A DNA stretch of 64,000 bases from Nitrospira sp. UBA6493 (GTDB lineage: Bacteria > Nitrospirota > Nitrospiria > Nitrospirales > Nitrospiraceae). The stretch covers positions 5,170 through 69,169 of the forward strand of contig DJMJ01000024.1 in assembly GCA_002435325.1 (NCBI GenBank), given 5' to 3'. The notes under the pieces are model-generated. The model ran no database searches. It saw nothing but the letters and a program-made list of their open reading frames with translations, and was not told where the DNA came from. Shown here piece by piece: positions 24,884 to 32,412 of this stretch. A program made the translations under genes and the position numbers. How positions within the stretch are numbered: the stretch's first letter is position 1; the number at the start of each line of letters is the position of its first letter.

Positions 24884-25657
24884 ATGTCAGATGACGACAA
24901 GCACCGCGCCCGCATTTTTCTCCATCGAGGCCAGCTCGCCCAGGCTAAAGCGGCCTACGAGCAGGCCCTCGCAGACGACCGGCTGTCCGGCAACCAGAGC
25001 GAGCTGTCATCCTCGCTGGGCAATCTCGGCAACGTCTGCGCGCTCTCGGGCGATCTTAAACAGGCGGAAACCTGTTACCGGGAAGTGCTCGCCATCCAGC
25101 GGACGGAGCAGAATCAACATGCGATCGCCCACACGCTGGTGAACCTCGGCAATTTGCATATCGGCGCAGACCGGCCGGAGAAAGCCCGCCCCTACTATCT
25201 CGAAGCGCTCGATCTGCTCAAACCTCTGAATGACCATCGCGCGCTGGGAATCCTGTATCACAACCTGGGCATGGAAGAAGCCAGGCAAACCCATTGGGAC
25301 GAGGCCGTAGCGCACTTTACCCAGGCGCTGGATTGTCATCGCATCGTCGGCAACGAAGAGGGCTTGGCCGTCACCTACTGCCAACTCGGCAAAGCCTATC
25401 TCGACTCCGGAACACTCCGCAAAGCCGAAGCCTGTCTTAATAATGCCTCTGAGCACTTCATCAAGCTCGGCAATGCGGCCGGAGAAGCGGCCGTGTTGCG
25501 GTTACTGGCAGCCATCTATGTACGCGAGAAAAATTCCGTCTCGGCAATCCGCTGCCTTGAGCGGATCGTCTCCCTCGACCGTCACCACCAGTTGCCGGAA
25601 CTGGTTCAGGATACCGCCCTGCTCACCGAGCTCCATCAGCACCTCCCACAGTCCTGA
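24884..25657 (+). CDS. TPR-repeat protein
   Basis: 257 residues built of about six tetratricopeptide units, of the longer Kinesin-light-chain style (ELSSSLGNLGNVCALSGDLK; AHTLVNLGNLHIGADRPEKA; GILYHNLGMEEARQTHWDEA; VTYCQLGKAYLDSGTLRKAE). No signal peptide, membrane segment or enzymatic domain, so it is a cytoplasmic protein-interaction scaffold. The partner is unknown. Confidence 0.85.
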   Translation: MSDDDKHRARIFLHRGQLAQAKAAYEQALADDRLSGNQSELSSSLGNLGNVCALSGDLKQAETCYREVLAIQRTEQNQHAIAHTLVNLGNLHIGADRPEKARPYYLEALDLLKPLNDHRALGILYHNLGMEEARQTHWDEAVAHFTQALDCHRIVGNEEGLAVTYCQLGKAYLDSGTLRKAEACLNNASEHFIKLGNAAGEAAVLRLLAAIYVREKNSVSAIRCLERIVSLDRHHQLPELVQDTALLTELHQHLPQS

Positions 25658-25784
25658 CAACCTGTTTGTGCACGCGAAGTCTCTCGCACCTGTCTCCACC
25701 ATCAACACCTCCTCACAAGCCGCATTAAGTTTTCTCTTCGAGCAACCGACACATAACTAGCATTGATACATTACCCAAGGTGAA

Positions 25785-26384
25785 ATGTTGCTCCTTCGTG
25801 CCGTCTGTTCGCTTTTACTGATTGCGGCCATGGCCAATACTGCCCAAGCCTCTGATTTTACGCCTCCCCAGATCACTTTGGGCACGTAGGAAATCGGCTT
25901 GTCCGCCGGTTACCTGCTCCCGCAGCGGCTCACGGTCGACCACACCACCAAACAACAAGGCGTCGCCTTCATGCCTTCCTGGATGATGACGGTGACAGAC
26001 CCGGTCGGCGACAGCTGGTATCGCGGCCAGGTCTCATTGGGCGCTGAAGTTGTCTATATCCAGTTTCAGGAACCCTTCTTGACCCACGGCATGGGTTTTA
26101 CACCAAAAATCAAATACACCGTCGTAGCCCATGACCGCATTCGCCCCTATGCGGAATTCGCCGGCGGGCCGTTCTGGACCGATCTGGCAGGGAAAATTCC
26201 CGAAGAGTCCGCCCGATTCAACTTCGTCCTAACTGCAGGCTTCGGTTGTTCCTATTTCATCACTCAACAAATGTCATTCAATGTCGGCTATCGGTTTCAC
26301 CACATTTCCAATGCTGGCACCCGGTATCCGAATCTGGGTCTGAACTCCAGTCTACCGTTCGGCGGATTTTCGTTTTACTTCTGA
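25785..26384 (+). pseudogene. PagL-like lipid A 3-O-deacylase (acyloxyacyl hydrolase family), nonsense-disrupted
   Basis: An ATG at 25785 starts a good signal peptide (AVCSLLLIAAMANTAQASDF). The same frame continues through QITLGT to an in-frame TAG at 25887-25889 (codon 35), then EIGLSAGYLLPQR and the rest of an outer-membrane barrel. The C-terminal active-site region of PagL-type enzymes is present (GYRFHHISNAGTRYPNLGL, with the His-x-Ser pair). A TGG-to-TAG change (Trp) would explain the stop. A TTG at 25899 could start translation but would give a protein with no export signal. Either the gene is dead or a sequencing error made the stop. The lipoprotein gene follows 16 bases later. Confidence 0.75.
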
Positions 26385-26400
26385 CCAAAGGACGAACATC

Positions 26401-27138
26401 GTGACACACACATCATCCTCTCGCCTCCTTGGATTGCTGCTGCTTGCCGGCGTCGCCACCACCGGTTGCTCACGCTGGATCGACATCATGCCTAGCGAGG
26501 AAGTCAGCCCGACGCCGACGGCCCTTTCCATCGCGAGCAACGAACGCGTCCCGCTGATTCTGGATGCCGTGAAGATCAGCCACAACGGATCGCCGCAGAA
26601 TCCGTCCACCGATCTGGAACGCCGATTCTTGAGCGCGCTTCAGGACCTTAGTCTGTTCTCACACCTCTCTCAATTCGATACCACCCCGGCAACCGATAAG
26701 ACCATCGTCGCGCGCCTCTCCGTAAGCGACACGATCGATTCGCATCCCGGTGAAGCAGCCTGGAAAGGTGTCGTGATCGGGACCTCGATGTTTCTGCTGG
26801 CACCGGTGATGGAGTTGCACTACGACTACGGGACGCAGCTGACACTGGAACTTGAGCGGTGGGACGGCACCGTCAAAACCTATACGGCCTCTTCCAGCGG
26901 CACCGCTCGCTACAACCTCTTCGCGGCCAGCCCCAGCATGATCACCGAGTTGAAAGGCCATGTGCTCGAAACAGGCATCACGGGCCTCATGGAGCAACTC
27001 GTCAAGGATACGGCGTTCTATAACGCCAGCAGCGCCCCGGTGAGTGAACGCTCTATCTATGCGGTCAGCGTGAAATCGAAGCGCCGGACGCCGGCAGCCA
27101 TCTCCATCTCGACGGCCGGTACCATCGACACACGATAA
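26401..27138 (+). CDS. Predicted lipoprotein of unknown function
   Basis: 245 residues from a GTG start. The signal sequence ends in GVATTGC, a lipobox with Cys24, so the product is an anchored lipoprotein. The mature part begins with a Pro/Thr-rich tether and continues as a mixed alpha/beta domain. One hydrophobic stretch (GVVIGTSMFLLAPVM) may be a reentrant or membrane-contacting segment. The layout resembles small outer-membrane lipoproteins with a LptE/DUF4136-like fold, but I cannot assign it. It directly follows the broken PagL-like gene and was probably its operon partner. Confidence 0.7.
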   Translation: MTHTSSSRLLGLLLLAGVATTGCSRWIDIMPSEEVSPTPTALSIASNERVPLILDAVKISHNGSPQNPSTDLERRFLSALQDLSLFSHLSQFDTTPATDKTIVARLSVSDTIDSHPGEAAWKGVVIGTSMFLLAPVMELHYDYGTQLTLELERWDGTVKTYTASSSGTARYNLFAASPSMITELKGHVLETGITGLMEQLVKDTAFYNASSAPVSERSIYAVSVKSKRRTPAAISISTAGTIDTR

Positions 27139-27167
27139 CCGGTTACCGCTACATACCGGAAGCTTCT

Positions 27168-27194
27168 CTCGTTTCACCTTTCTCGTTTCCCGTG
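27168..27194. repeat. Degenerate heptamer repeat in intergenic gap
   Basis: CTCGTTTCACCTTTCTCGTTTCCCGTG-like run (units CTCGTTT, CACCTTT, CTCGTTT, CCCGTG) between the lipoprotein and small TPR genes. A more decayed copy of the 22505 family. Confidence 0.4.
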
Positions 27195-27284
27195 AATTCC
27201 ACTGGCAGGATATTCCGCCTCCCCCCAGAGACTGGTCTGTCTCCCTGCGCTAGTGCTATGATGCGCTCTCACAAGGAGCTCTCT

Positions 27285-27602
27285 ATGGATATCGACGCAT
27301 TTCGCCAGATGGTCGTCAAAAATCCAAACGGATTCCTCGGCCGGTATGGCTTGGGCAATAAGATCATTCAGGAAGGTGGAAACCTCGAAGAGGCCGTCGA
27401 GCATCTGCGCGTCGCCGTGCAACTCGATCCGGTCCATGTGGCGTCCCATTTGGCACTGGGCCGGGCCCTCATCGGCCTGGGACAACACGAAGAGGCCAAG
27501 CCGGTTTTGAAAGCCGGCATCGACGCCTCCACATCCGGTCGCGCCAACGGCGGACGCGATCTCGTGCCTGAGATGCAAATGATGCTCCAGGGCTTGCGCT
27601 AA
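27285..27602 (+). CDS. Small TPR-like protein (105 residues)
   Basis: Start at the ATG at 27285, with AAGGAG eight bases upstream. It consists of two to three tetratricopeptide helices (GRYGLGNKIIQEGGNLEEAV; VASHLALGRALIGLGQHEEA) and a short tail. It belongs to the common class of small soluble TPR proteins with no known enzyme role. It is followed after 16 bases by a 66-residue protein gene. Confidence 0.8.
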   Translation: MDIDAFRQMVVKNPNGFLGRYGLGNKIIQEGGNLEEAVEHLRVAVQLDPVHVASHLALGRALIGLGQHEEAKPVLKAGIDASTSGRANGGRDLVPEMQMMLQGLR

Positions 27603-27618
27603 CCAAGGAGATTGCGGC

Positions 27619-27819
27619 ATGACACTCCACGTGGCGAAACAGCGAATCGAATCGGCCATCAGCCAATACGGCGCACACGCGGCGGCAGCGATCGATCTGG
27701 TGATGAACGAAGTCCGTTCGGATATGGGGGCGAAGGCCTTCAATCAACTCGTTGAGGAATTCGACCTCGAACTGGAATACAATATCGCCCCGTTGGAATC
27801 CGACTACTCCAACAGCTAA
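27619..27819 (+). CDS. Small acidic protein of unknown function (66 residues)
   Basis: Begins MTLHVAKQRIESAISQYGAH after a clear AAGGAG ribosome site. Two predicted helices (AAAAIDLVMNEVRSDMGAKA; FNQLVEEFDLELEYNI) and an acidic tail. No family recognised. It lies between the small TPR gene and the glycosyltransferase gene, all on the plus strand with short gaps. Confidence 0.65.
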   Translation: MTLHVAKQRIESAISQYGAHAAAAIDLVMNEVRSDMGAKAFNQLVEEFDLELEYNIAPLESDYSNS

Positions 27820-27840
27820 CCCTCCAACGAGTCACTACAC

Positions 27841-28938
27841 GTGCCGTTTATTTGGTCGGCCATCTCAGCCCATGGCTACGGCCATGCCGCACAAATCATC
27901 CCAGTCCTGAATGCCTTGGGCCGCCGCAGGCCCGGCATGCGGGTCATTTTACGCACGAACGTCCCGCGCGCATTTTTCGCAGACCGCCTCACGGTCGAGT
28001 GGGAACTCAGTCCCTGCCAGCAAGATATCGGGTGCATTCAACAAGGACCAATCACGATGGATTGGCCGGCCACGTGGCAGGCACACCGAGCCTTTCATGC
28101 CACATGGGACCGCCGTCTGGGAGAGGAAATTGCGGCGATCGGTCAGGCCCGCGCAGATCTTGTCATCGGCAACATCCCCTACCTCGCCATGGCGGCAGGA
28201 GCCGAGGCCGGCCGGCCCACCGTCGCCCTGGCGAGCTTGAGTTGGGACGATGTACTGCGAGAGCACCTGTCCCCGAGTGAACCGTGGCAGCGACCTCTCA
28301 TCGAACAGATCGGCCAAGCCTATGCGCAGGCGACCTTGCTGCTGCGCATTGCACCGGGTCTGTCGATGCGCGCCTTTCCCACGGCGACGGACATTAGCCC
28401 GATTGCGGCCCCCCTTTCCCCGGAACGGACCAGGCTGCGCGAGCTGTTGCAAATCAAGCCGCAAGATACGCTCATTCTAATCGCATTCGGAGGCATCCGC
28501 CTCGAATCGCTACCGTTTGCTCAAATGGAGTCGATGGCCGGCCTTCAATTTCTGATCGCGGGTCCTGTGCCACCAGGATTCAGCCGCATCCATTCGATCG
28601 CCGCAATCCCCCTCCCATTCAGCACGCTCCTCTCGTCCGTTGATGCCGTCATGACCAAACCCGGCTATGGCACCATCATCGAATCAGTGGCCGTCAACAC
28701 ACCCGTCGTCTATGTCCGGCGCTACAGCTTTGCCGACGAACAGCCCATCGTCGAGTATCTGCATCGCTATGGAAGAGGTGTGGAACTGGCCAGGAAAGAC
28801 TTCGAACAGGCCCAATGGGAAGCCGCGCTGCACAAGGCCCTGGCTCTGCCTCGGCCCGTCCACCAGCCACCCGAGGCTGAAGGAGCTATCGAGGCGGCGA
28901 ATATTTTGGAGTCATTTCTCCCAATCTCAGCCGGATAG
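27841..28938 (+). CDS. GT-B fold glycosyltransferase (MurG-like)
   Basis: 365 residues from a GTG start. The N-terminal lobe opens with FIWSAISAHGYGHAAQIIPV, the Gly-rich acceptor loop typical of MurG-related GT-B enzymes. The C-terminal lobe has the donor-site text VDAVMTKPGYGTIIESVAVN followed by TPVVYVRR, the usual nucleotide-sugar pocket. No signal peptide, so it works on the cytoplasmic side. The acceptor and sugar cannot be read from sequence. No other cell-surface polysaccharide genes adjoin it. Confidence 0.8.
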   Translation: MPFIWSAISAHGYGHAAQIIPVLNALGRRRPGMRVILRTNVPRAFFADRLTVEWELSPCQQDIGCIQQGPITMDWPATWQAHRAFHATWDRRLGEEIAAIGQARADLVIGNIPYLAMAAGAEAGRPTVALASLSWDDVLREHLSPSEPWQRPLIEQIGQAYAQATLLLRIAPGLSMRAFPTATDISPIAAPLSPERTRLRELLQIKPQDTLILIAFGGIRLESLPFAQMESMAGLQFLIAGPVPPGFSRIHSIAAIPLPFSTLLSSVDAVMTKPGYGTIIESVAVNTPVVYVRRYSFADEQPIVEYLHRYGRGVELARKDFEQAQWEAALHKALALPRPVHQPPEAEGAIEAANILESFLPISAG

Positions 28939-28994
28939 CACTCGTCCTTCTCCAGCATAAACCAGTCTTTCTGCGGAGTTTCCGACACATCTTT

Positions 28995-29024
28995 TTGCTG
29001 GATTCGTCCGTAGAGTGTTATAGT
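28995..29024 (+). promoter_or_regulatory. Possible promoter of the ECF sigma operon
   Basis: TTGCTG (28995-29000), an 18-base spacer, and TATAGT (29019-29024), 17 bases before the GTG of the sigma-factor gene. It looks like a housekeeping promoter. A separate ECF-type box was not found with confidence. Confidence 0.35.
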
Positions 29025-29041
29025 TGTGACGGGTTCTCGAC

Positions 29042-29677
29042 GTGAGCACGAGATCATCACAAACCGCATCCGTTACGATGGACACACCGTCACAGCAGGC
29101 CGCATCGACTATTGACCCAGCGCTCCTTGCCCGTGTGGTCAAAGGAGACGTGCAGGCGTTTAGTCAGCTCTACGATCAATCGAGCACCCTTCTGTACAGT
29201 CTGGCATTGCGTATGCTCGGCAATAAAGAGGATGCGGCCGAACTCCTGCAGGACGTGTATCTCGAAGTCTGGCGAAAGGTGTCCCGGTACGATGTCGGAC
29301 GCGGCTCCCCCCTTGCCTGGCTGATCACCTTGACTAGAAGCCGGGCGGTCGATCGGCTCCGCGCCCGCATTTCGCGAGGACAGCATACAATAGGCACGTC
29401 GATCGATGGGGCCAACCATGTCCCGGATCGTGGTCTCAATCCCTTTGAGGCACAGGCGGATCAGGAGATCCGCGCACTGGTGGTCGGCGCGCTGGCGGCG
29501 CTCCCGCCCGCGCAGCAAGAAGCGCTTGAATTGGCCTATTATCAGGGATTATCCCACATGGAAATCGCCGCCAAGCTCAACCAGCCGCTCGGCACGGTCA
29601 AGACCCGCATCAAGCTGGGTATGTCCAAACTCCGGGAATCTTTGCGCCGTTATTGGGAGCAGGGTGAGCACCTATGA
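29042..29677 (+). CDS. ECF-type RNA polymerase sigma factor
   Basis: 211 residues. Region 2 is AFSQLYDQSSTLLYSLALRM with LLQDVYLEVWRKVSRYD, and region 4 is LPPAQQEALELAYYQGLSHM followed by AAKLNQPLGTVKTRIKLGM. There is no region 1.1 or 3, as expected for the extracytoplasmic function class; it resembles the SigK/RpoE-like groups. The GTG start lacks a strong ribosome site; the ATG at 29078 is an alternative. Its stop overlaps the start of the anti-sigma gene (ATGA). Confidence 0.92.
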   Translation: MSTRSSQTASVTMDTPSQQAASTIDPALLARVVKGDVQAFSQLYDQSSTLLYSLALRMLGNKEDAAELLQDVYLEVWRKVSRYDVGRGSPLAWLITLTRSRAVDRLRARISRGQHTIGTSIDGANHVPDRGLNPFEAQADQEIRALVVGALAALPPAQQEALELAYYQGLSHMEIAAKLNQPLGTVKTRIKLGMSKLRESLRRYWEQGEHL

Positions 29678-30690
29678 CACATGAAGAGCTGGAAGAAGCC
29701 GTGCCACTCTATGCCGCCGGCGCCTTGGAGCGCCCGGAACGCCAGGCGCTGGAAACGCATCTCCTCTCAGGCTGCGTGTCGTGCCACACCGCCCTCAAGG
29801 AGTATCAGGCCGTTGCCGCCGTGTTCCCATTTGGTTTGCAGAGCACGCCGCCGCCCCGTACATTGAAGGCCAAAATCATGGCAGCCCGCACAGCGCCTGT
29901 CCAGAAGGAAGACCCCGCCGATAAACACGCCGCCAAACCAAATCTTGCCCCTGGGGAATGGATGAATCATCTCTTCCCGCCGGAATCCTCCGCCTCTTCC
30001 TGGTCACTACGGTGGGGGCTCGGGATAGCGGCCCTTGGCATTTTGGCCACTGGCGCCTATCTGGTCTGGAACTCATATACCGCCATGACGGATACCACCG
30101 CCAAGCTCCAGGCTCTGCAAACGGCCTCACAGGAATACGCCGCACAGCTGGCCTCCGTTCAACAACAGCTGCGGGAGCGCGAACAGACCATCGATCGATT
30201 GAAAACCGAGACAGACCGACACCGCGCTGACGCCACGGAATTGAAGGAGCAATTGACCCAACGGGAAGCCGAACTCGAAGATCTTCGACTGCAGTTCGTC
30301 ACTCGCAGCAACTCCGCTCACGCCGCCCTTGCGCCGGAAATTGAACTCGCGGCACTGCTTCGCCAGAAAACCACACACGCCATCTCTTTGAGTGGATCGG
30401 ACAAAGCCAAAGGAGCTGCGGGCTTCCTCCTGTACGATGCCCGCTCACAAAAATTGTGGCTCTACTCCCTTAATCTCCCGAAATGCCCGCAAGGCATGAA
30501 TTACCAGCTCTGGGCCATGCATGACAAACCGGTCAGCCTGGGCACCTTTCACAACCATGGCGGCGAAACCGCGCATCGCTTCATCACTCGTCAGCCCAAC
30601 CTCTCCACGACGACACAGTTCACCATCAGCCTCGAACCATCGGGAGAACGGTCCGCGCCCACAGGCGCAATTTATCTCGCCAGCCAATAA
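29674..30690 (+). CDS. Transmembrane anti-sigma factor (RskA-like)
   Basis: 338 residues. The N-terminal zinc-binding anti-sigma motif HLLSGCVSCH supplies His and two Cys. One membrane helix (LGIAALGILATGAYLVW, about residues 113-130) separates it from a coiled-coil stalk (LQALQTASQEYAAQLASVQQ and following). The outer C-terminal domain (GAAGFLLYDARSQKLWLYS; MNYQLWAMHDKPVSLGTFH) is the RskA/DUF2337 type. It should hold the cognate sigma factor at the membrane until an envelope signal releases it. Coupled by a four-base overlap to the sigma gene. Confidence 0.92.
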   Translation: MTHEELEEAVPLYAAGALERPERQALETHLLSGCVSCHTALKEYQAVAAVFPFGLQSTPPPRTLKAKIMAARTAPVQKEDPADKHAAKPNLAPGEWMNHLFPPESSASSWSLRWGLGIAALGILATGAYLVWNSYTAMTDTTAKLQALQTASQEYAAQLASVQQQLREREQTIDRLKTETDRHRADATELKEQLTQREAELEDLRLQFVTRSNSAHAALAPEIELAALLRQKTTHAISLSGSDKAKGAAGFLLYDARSQKLWLYSLNLPKCPQGMNYQLWAMHDKPVSLGTFHNHGGETAHRFITRQPNLSTTTQFTISLEPSGERSAPTGAIYLASQ

Positions 30691-30747
30691 AATCCGACAG
30701 GCCGCAATGATTCGCCAGACGGGAAACGGATCGGATACGCACCTCAC

Positions 30748-31254
30748 ATGACCACCGGGCAAACACAGGACCTCGCCTTTATGCGTCTGGCGCTTGAACA
30801 GGCCAAACTCGCTCCATCTGCGGGAGAGGTGCCTATCGGCACACTGCTCGTCCACAACGGAGAGATTCTGGCCAAAGCCCACAATCTCCGCGAGGCCCTC
30901 CAGGATCCCACGGCCCATGCTGAAATGATTGCGATTCGAGAGGCAGCGGCAAAGCTGGGGTCCTGGCGGCTTACCGGCTGCACCCTCTATGTCACGCTTG
31001 AACCCTGTCCGATGTGCGCCGGCGCCATCGTACAATCGAGAATCGCCCGGCTGGTCTTCGGCGCCTGGGACCCGAAAGCCGGCGCCTGCGGATCACTCTT
31101 GGATATTCCCGCGGAACCCCGCTTAAACCATCGGGTACGGGTAGAGGGAGGACTGCTCGAAGAAGAAAGTCAAATGGTCTTGCAGGATTTTTTCCGGAAC
31201 CGGCGTGGTCTCTCGAAATCAGACGAACAGATAATCATACCGCCGTCACCCTAA
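30748..31254 (+). CDS. tadA: tRNA adenosine(34) deaminase
   Basis: Converts A34 to inosine in tRNA-Arg(ACG), the tRNA encoded at 16221-16296. Zinc and catalytic residues are visible: His57 and Glu59 in TAHAEMIAIREAA, and Cys87 and Cys90 in LEPCPMCAGAI. At 168 residues it is typical. The last nine bases overlap the convergent phosphopantetheinyl transferase gene. Confidence 0.95.
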   Translation: MTTGQTQDLAFMRLALEQAKLAPSAGEVPIGTLLVHNGEILAKAHNLREALQDPTAHAEMIAIREAAAKLGSWRLTGCTLYVTLEPCPMCAGAIVQSRIARLVFGAWDPKAGACGSLLDIPAEPRLNHRVRVEGGLLEEESQMVLQDFFRNRRGLSKSDEQIIIPPSP

Positions 31255-32034
31255 GGACCAGCGGCCCACCTCTGTTCGCCACTCACTTCCATCAACCGTC
31301 ACAGCACCAATCCATCCATCCTCGAGCGCAAGAAACTGGACCAGCCCCCGTTCCGGAGAGCCGGAAACGGGCTTCCAATGTACCGTCGCCGTGAGGCCAT
31401 CCGGCAAAAGCGTGATCTCACAGCGATCCAGAGGAAACTGGAGCCCAACCCCCTTGCATTTCAAAAAGGCCTCCTTGGCGGCCCAATAGCGGAAAAACTG
31501 AGCGGCTTGCGCAGCAACCGGCAAACCCATCACGCTCTCGTATTCAGCCGGTGAATAGAATCGCTGCGCCAGCTTGGCGACTTCAGCGTCGTCTCGAATC
31601 CACTCAAGATCGACGCCCACTTCTTGCTGCTTGGCCACCGCAATCAGCAACCGTCCATGAGAATGAGACAGATTAAATTGGATAGGCCCCACGCCGGCAG
31701 GCAGAGCAGCCAGCGCCGGTTTCCCCCCCGCCCCTGATTGAAAGATCAGGGCAGACGGATCAAGCCCGATGTAGCGGGCGAGAACGGCCCGGAGGCAGCC
31801 ACGCGCCAGAGTGTAGCGGTGACCATCTTCGACACGCACACAACGGCCGGCTCGGCCTTGTTCATCCTGACTCAACCATTCACGGCAAAGCGCAATCGTG
31901 GACGACGCTCCCTCAAGCGAAAATCCCCAGAGATGAACAGTCCGCGCCTCCAGCCGCCCCGGAACGCGCCAGCCGGAATCGCTGATCTGATCGCTCGATA
32001 AAAACATTATCGGTTCGGCGCTCAGCGGATCCAC
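31246..32034 (-). CDS. Sfp-type 4'-phosphopantetheinyl transferase
   Basis: Transfers phosphopantetheine from CoA to carrier proteins. 262 residues in the two-lobe Sfp plan. The Mg-binding motif is VGVDLEWIRDDAEVAKLAQR and the second motif is FFRYWAAKEAFLKCKGVGL. The N-terminal lobe includes ARGCLRAVLARYIGLD and the substrate His in FNLSHSHGRLLIAV. No polyketide or nonribosomal synthase is in the window, so the carrier target is unknown. The start may be M1 or M10. Confidence 0.92.
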   Translation of the reverse strand: MDPLSAEPIMFLSSDQISDSGWRVPGRLEARTVHLWGFSLEGASSTIALCREWLSQDEQGRAGRCVRVEDGHRYTLARGCLRAVLARYIGLDPSALIFQSGAGGKPALAALPAGVGPIQFNLSHSHGRLLIAVAKQQEVGVDLEWIRDDAEVAKLAQRFYSPAEYESVMGLPVAAQAAQFFRYWAAKEAFLKCKGVGLQFPLDRCEITLLPDGLTATVHWKPVSGSPERGLVQFLALEDGWIGAVTVDGSEWRTEVGRWSLG

Positions 32035-32159
32035 TTAACCCCTTTCTGATCCTCTAGGCGAGGGAAAGAAAACCGATTGAAAAATCTCCGCTCCCACGTT
32101 AAGCTCCCCCCACAGTTGCAATTCCCCAGGGTCTTGCTTCCCAGCCATATCAGCTGAAC

Positions 32160-32249
32160 GGAGAGGTGCCAGAGTGGCCGAATGGACTCGCCTCGAAAGC
32201 GGGCGTCCTCGTAAGGGGACCGTGGGTTCAAATCCCACCCTCTCCGCCA
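32160..32249 (+). tRNA. tRNA-Ser (anticodon CGA)
   Basis: Acceptor stem GGAGAGG (32160-32166) pairs with CCTCTCC (32239-32245), with discriminator G and encoded CCA (32247-32249). The anticodon loop CTCGAAA holds CGA at 32194-32196. A long variable arm (GTCCTC-gtaa-GGGGAC) and T arm GTGGG-TTCAAAT-CCCAC confirm a class II serine tRNA. Confidence 0.97.
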
Positions 32250-32267
32250 TACCAACCTTCGGTTGAC

Positions 32268-32307
32268 CCGCCCGCTCTCTATCGTTCTATCGAATTAACG
32301 CGGGCGG
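32268..32307. terminator. Possible stem-loop after tRNA-Ser
   Basis: CCGCCCGC (32268-32275) pairs perfectly with GCGGGCGG (32300-32307) around a 24-base loop. A T-rich stretch comes only after about 25 more bases, so this is a modest terminator candidate. Confidence 0.35.
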
Positions 32308-32412
32308 ATAGACACCACAGTAATAATTTTCCTTTTCCCCCATTGCTCGACCCGGAGCCCCTATAATTGATCTTGGCGACGGGATAAACTCCTCCGATGT
32401 TTCTTCAATCCC

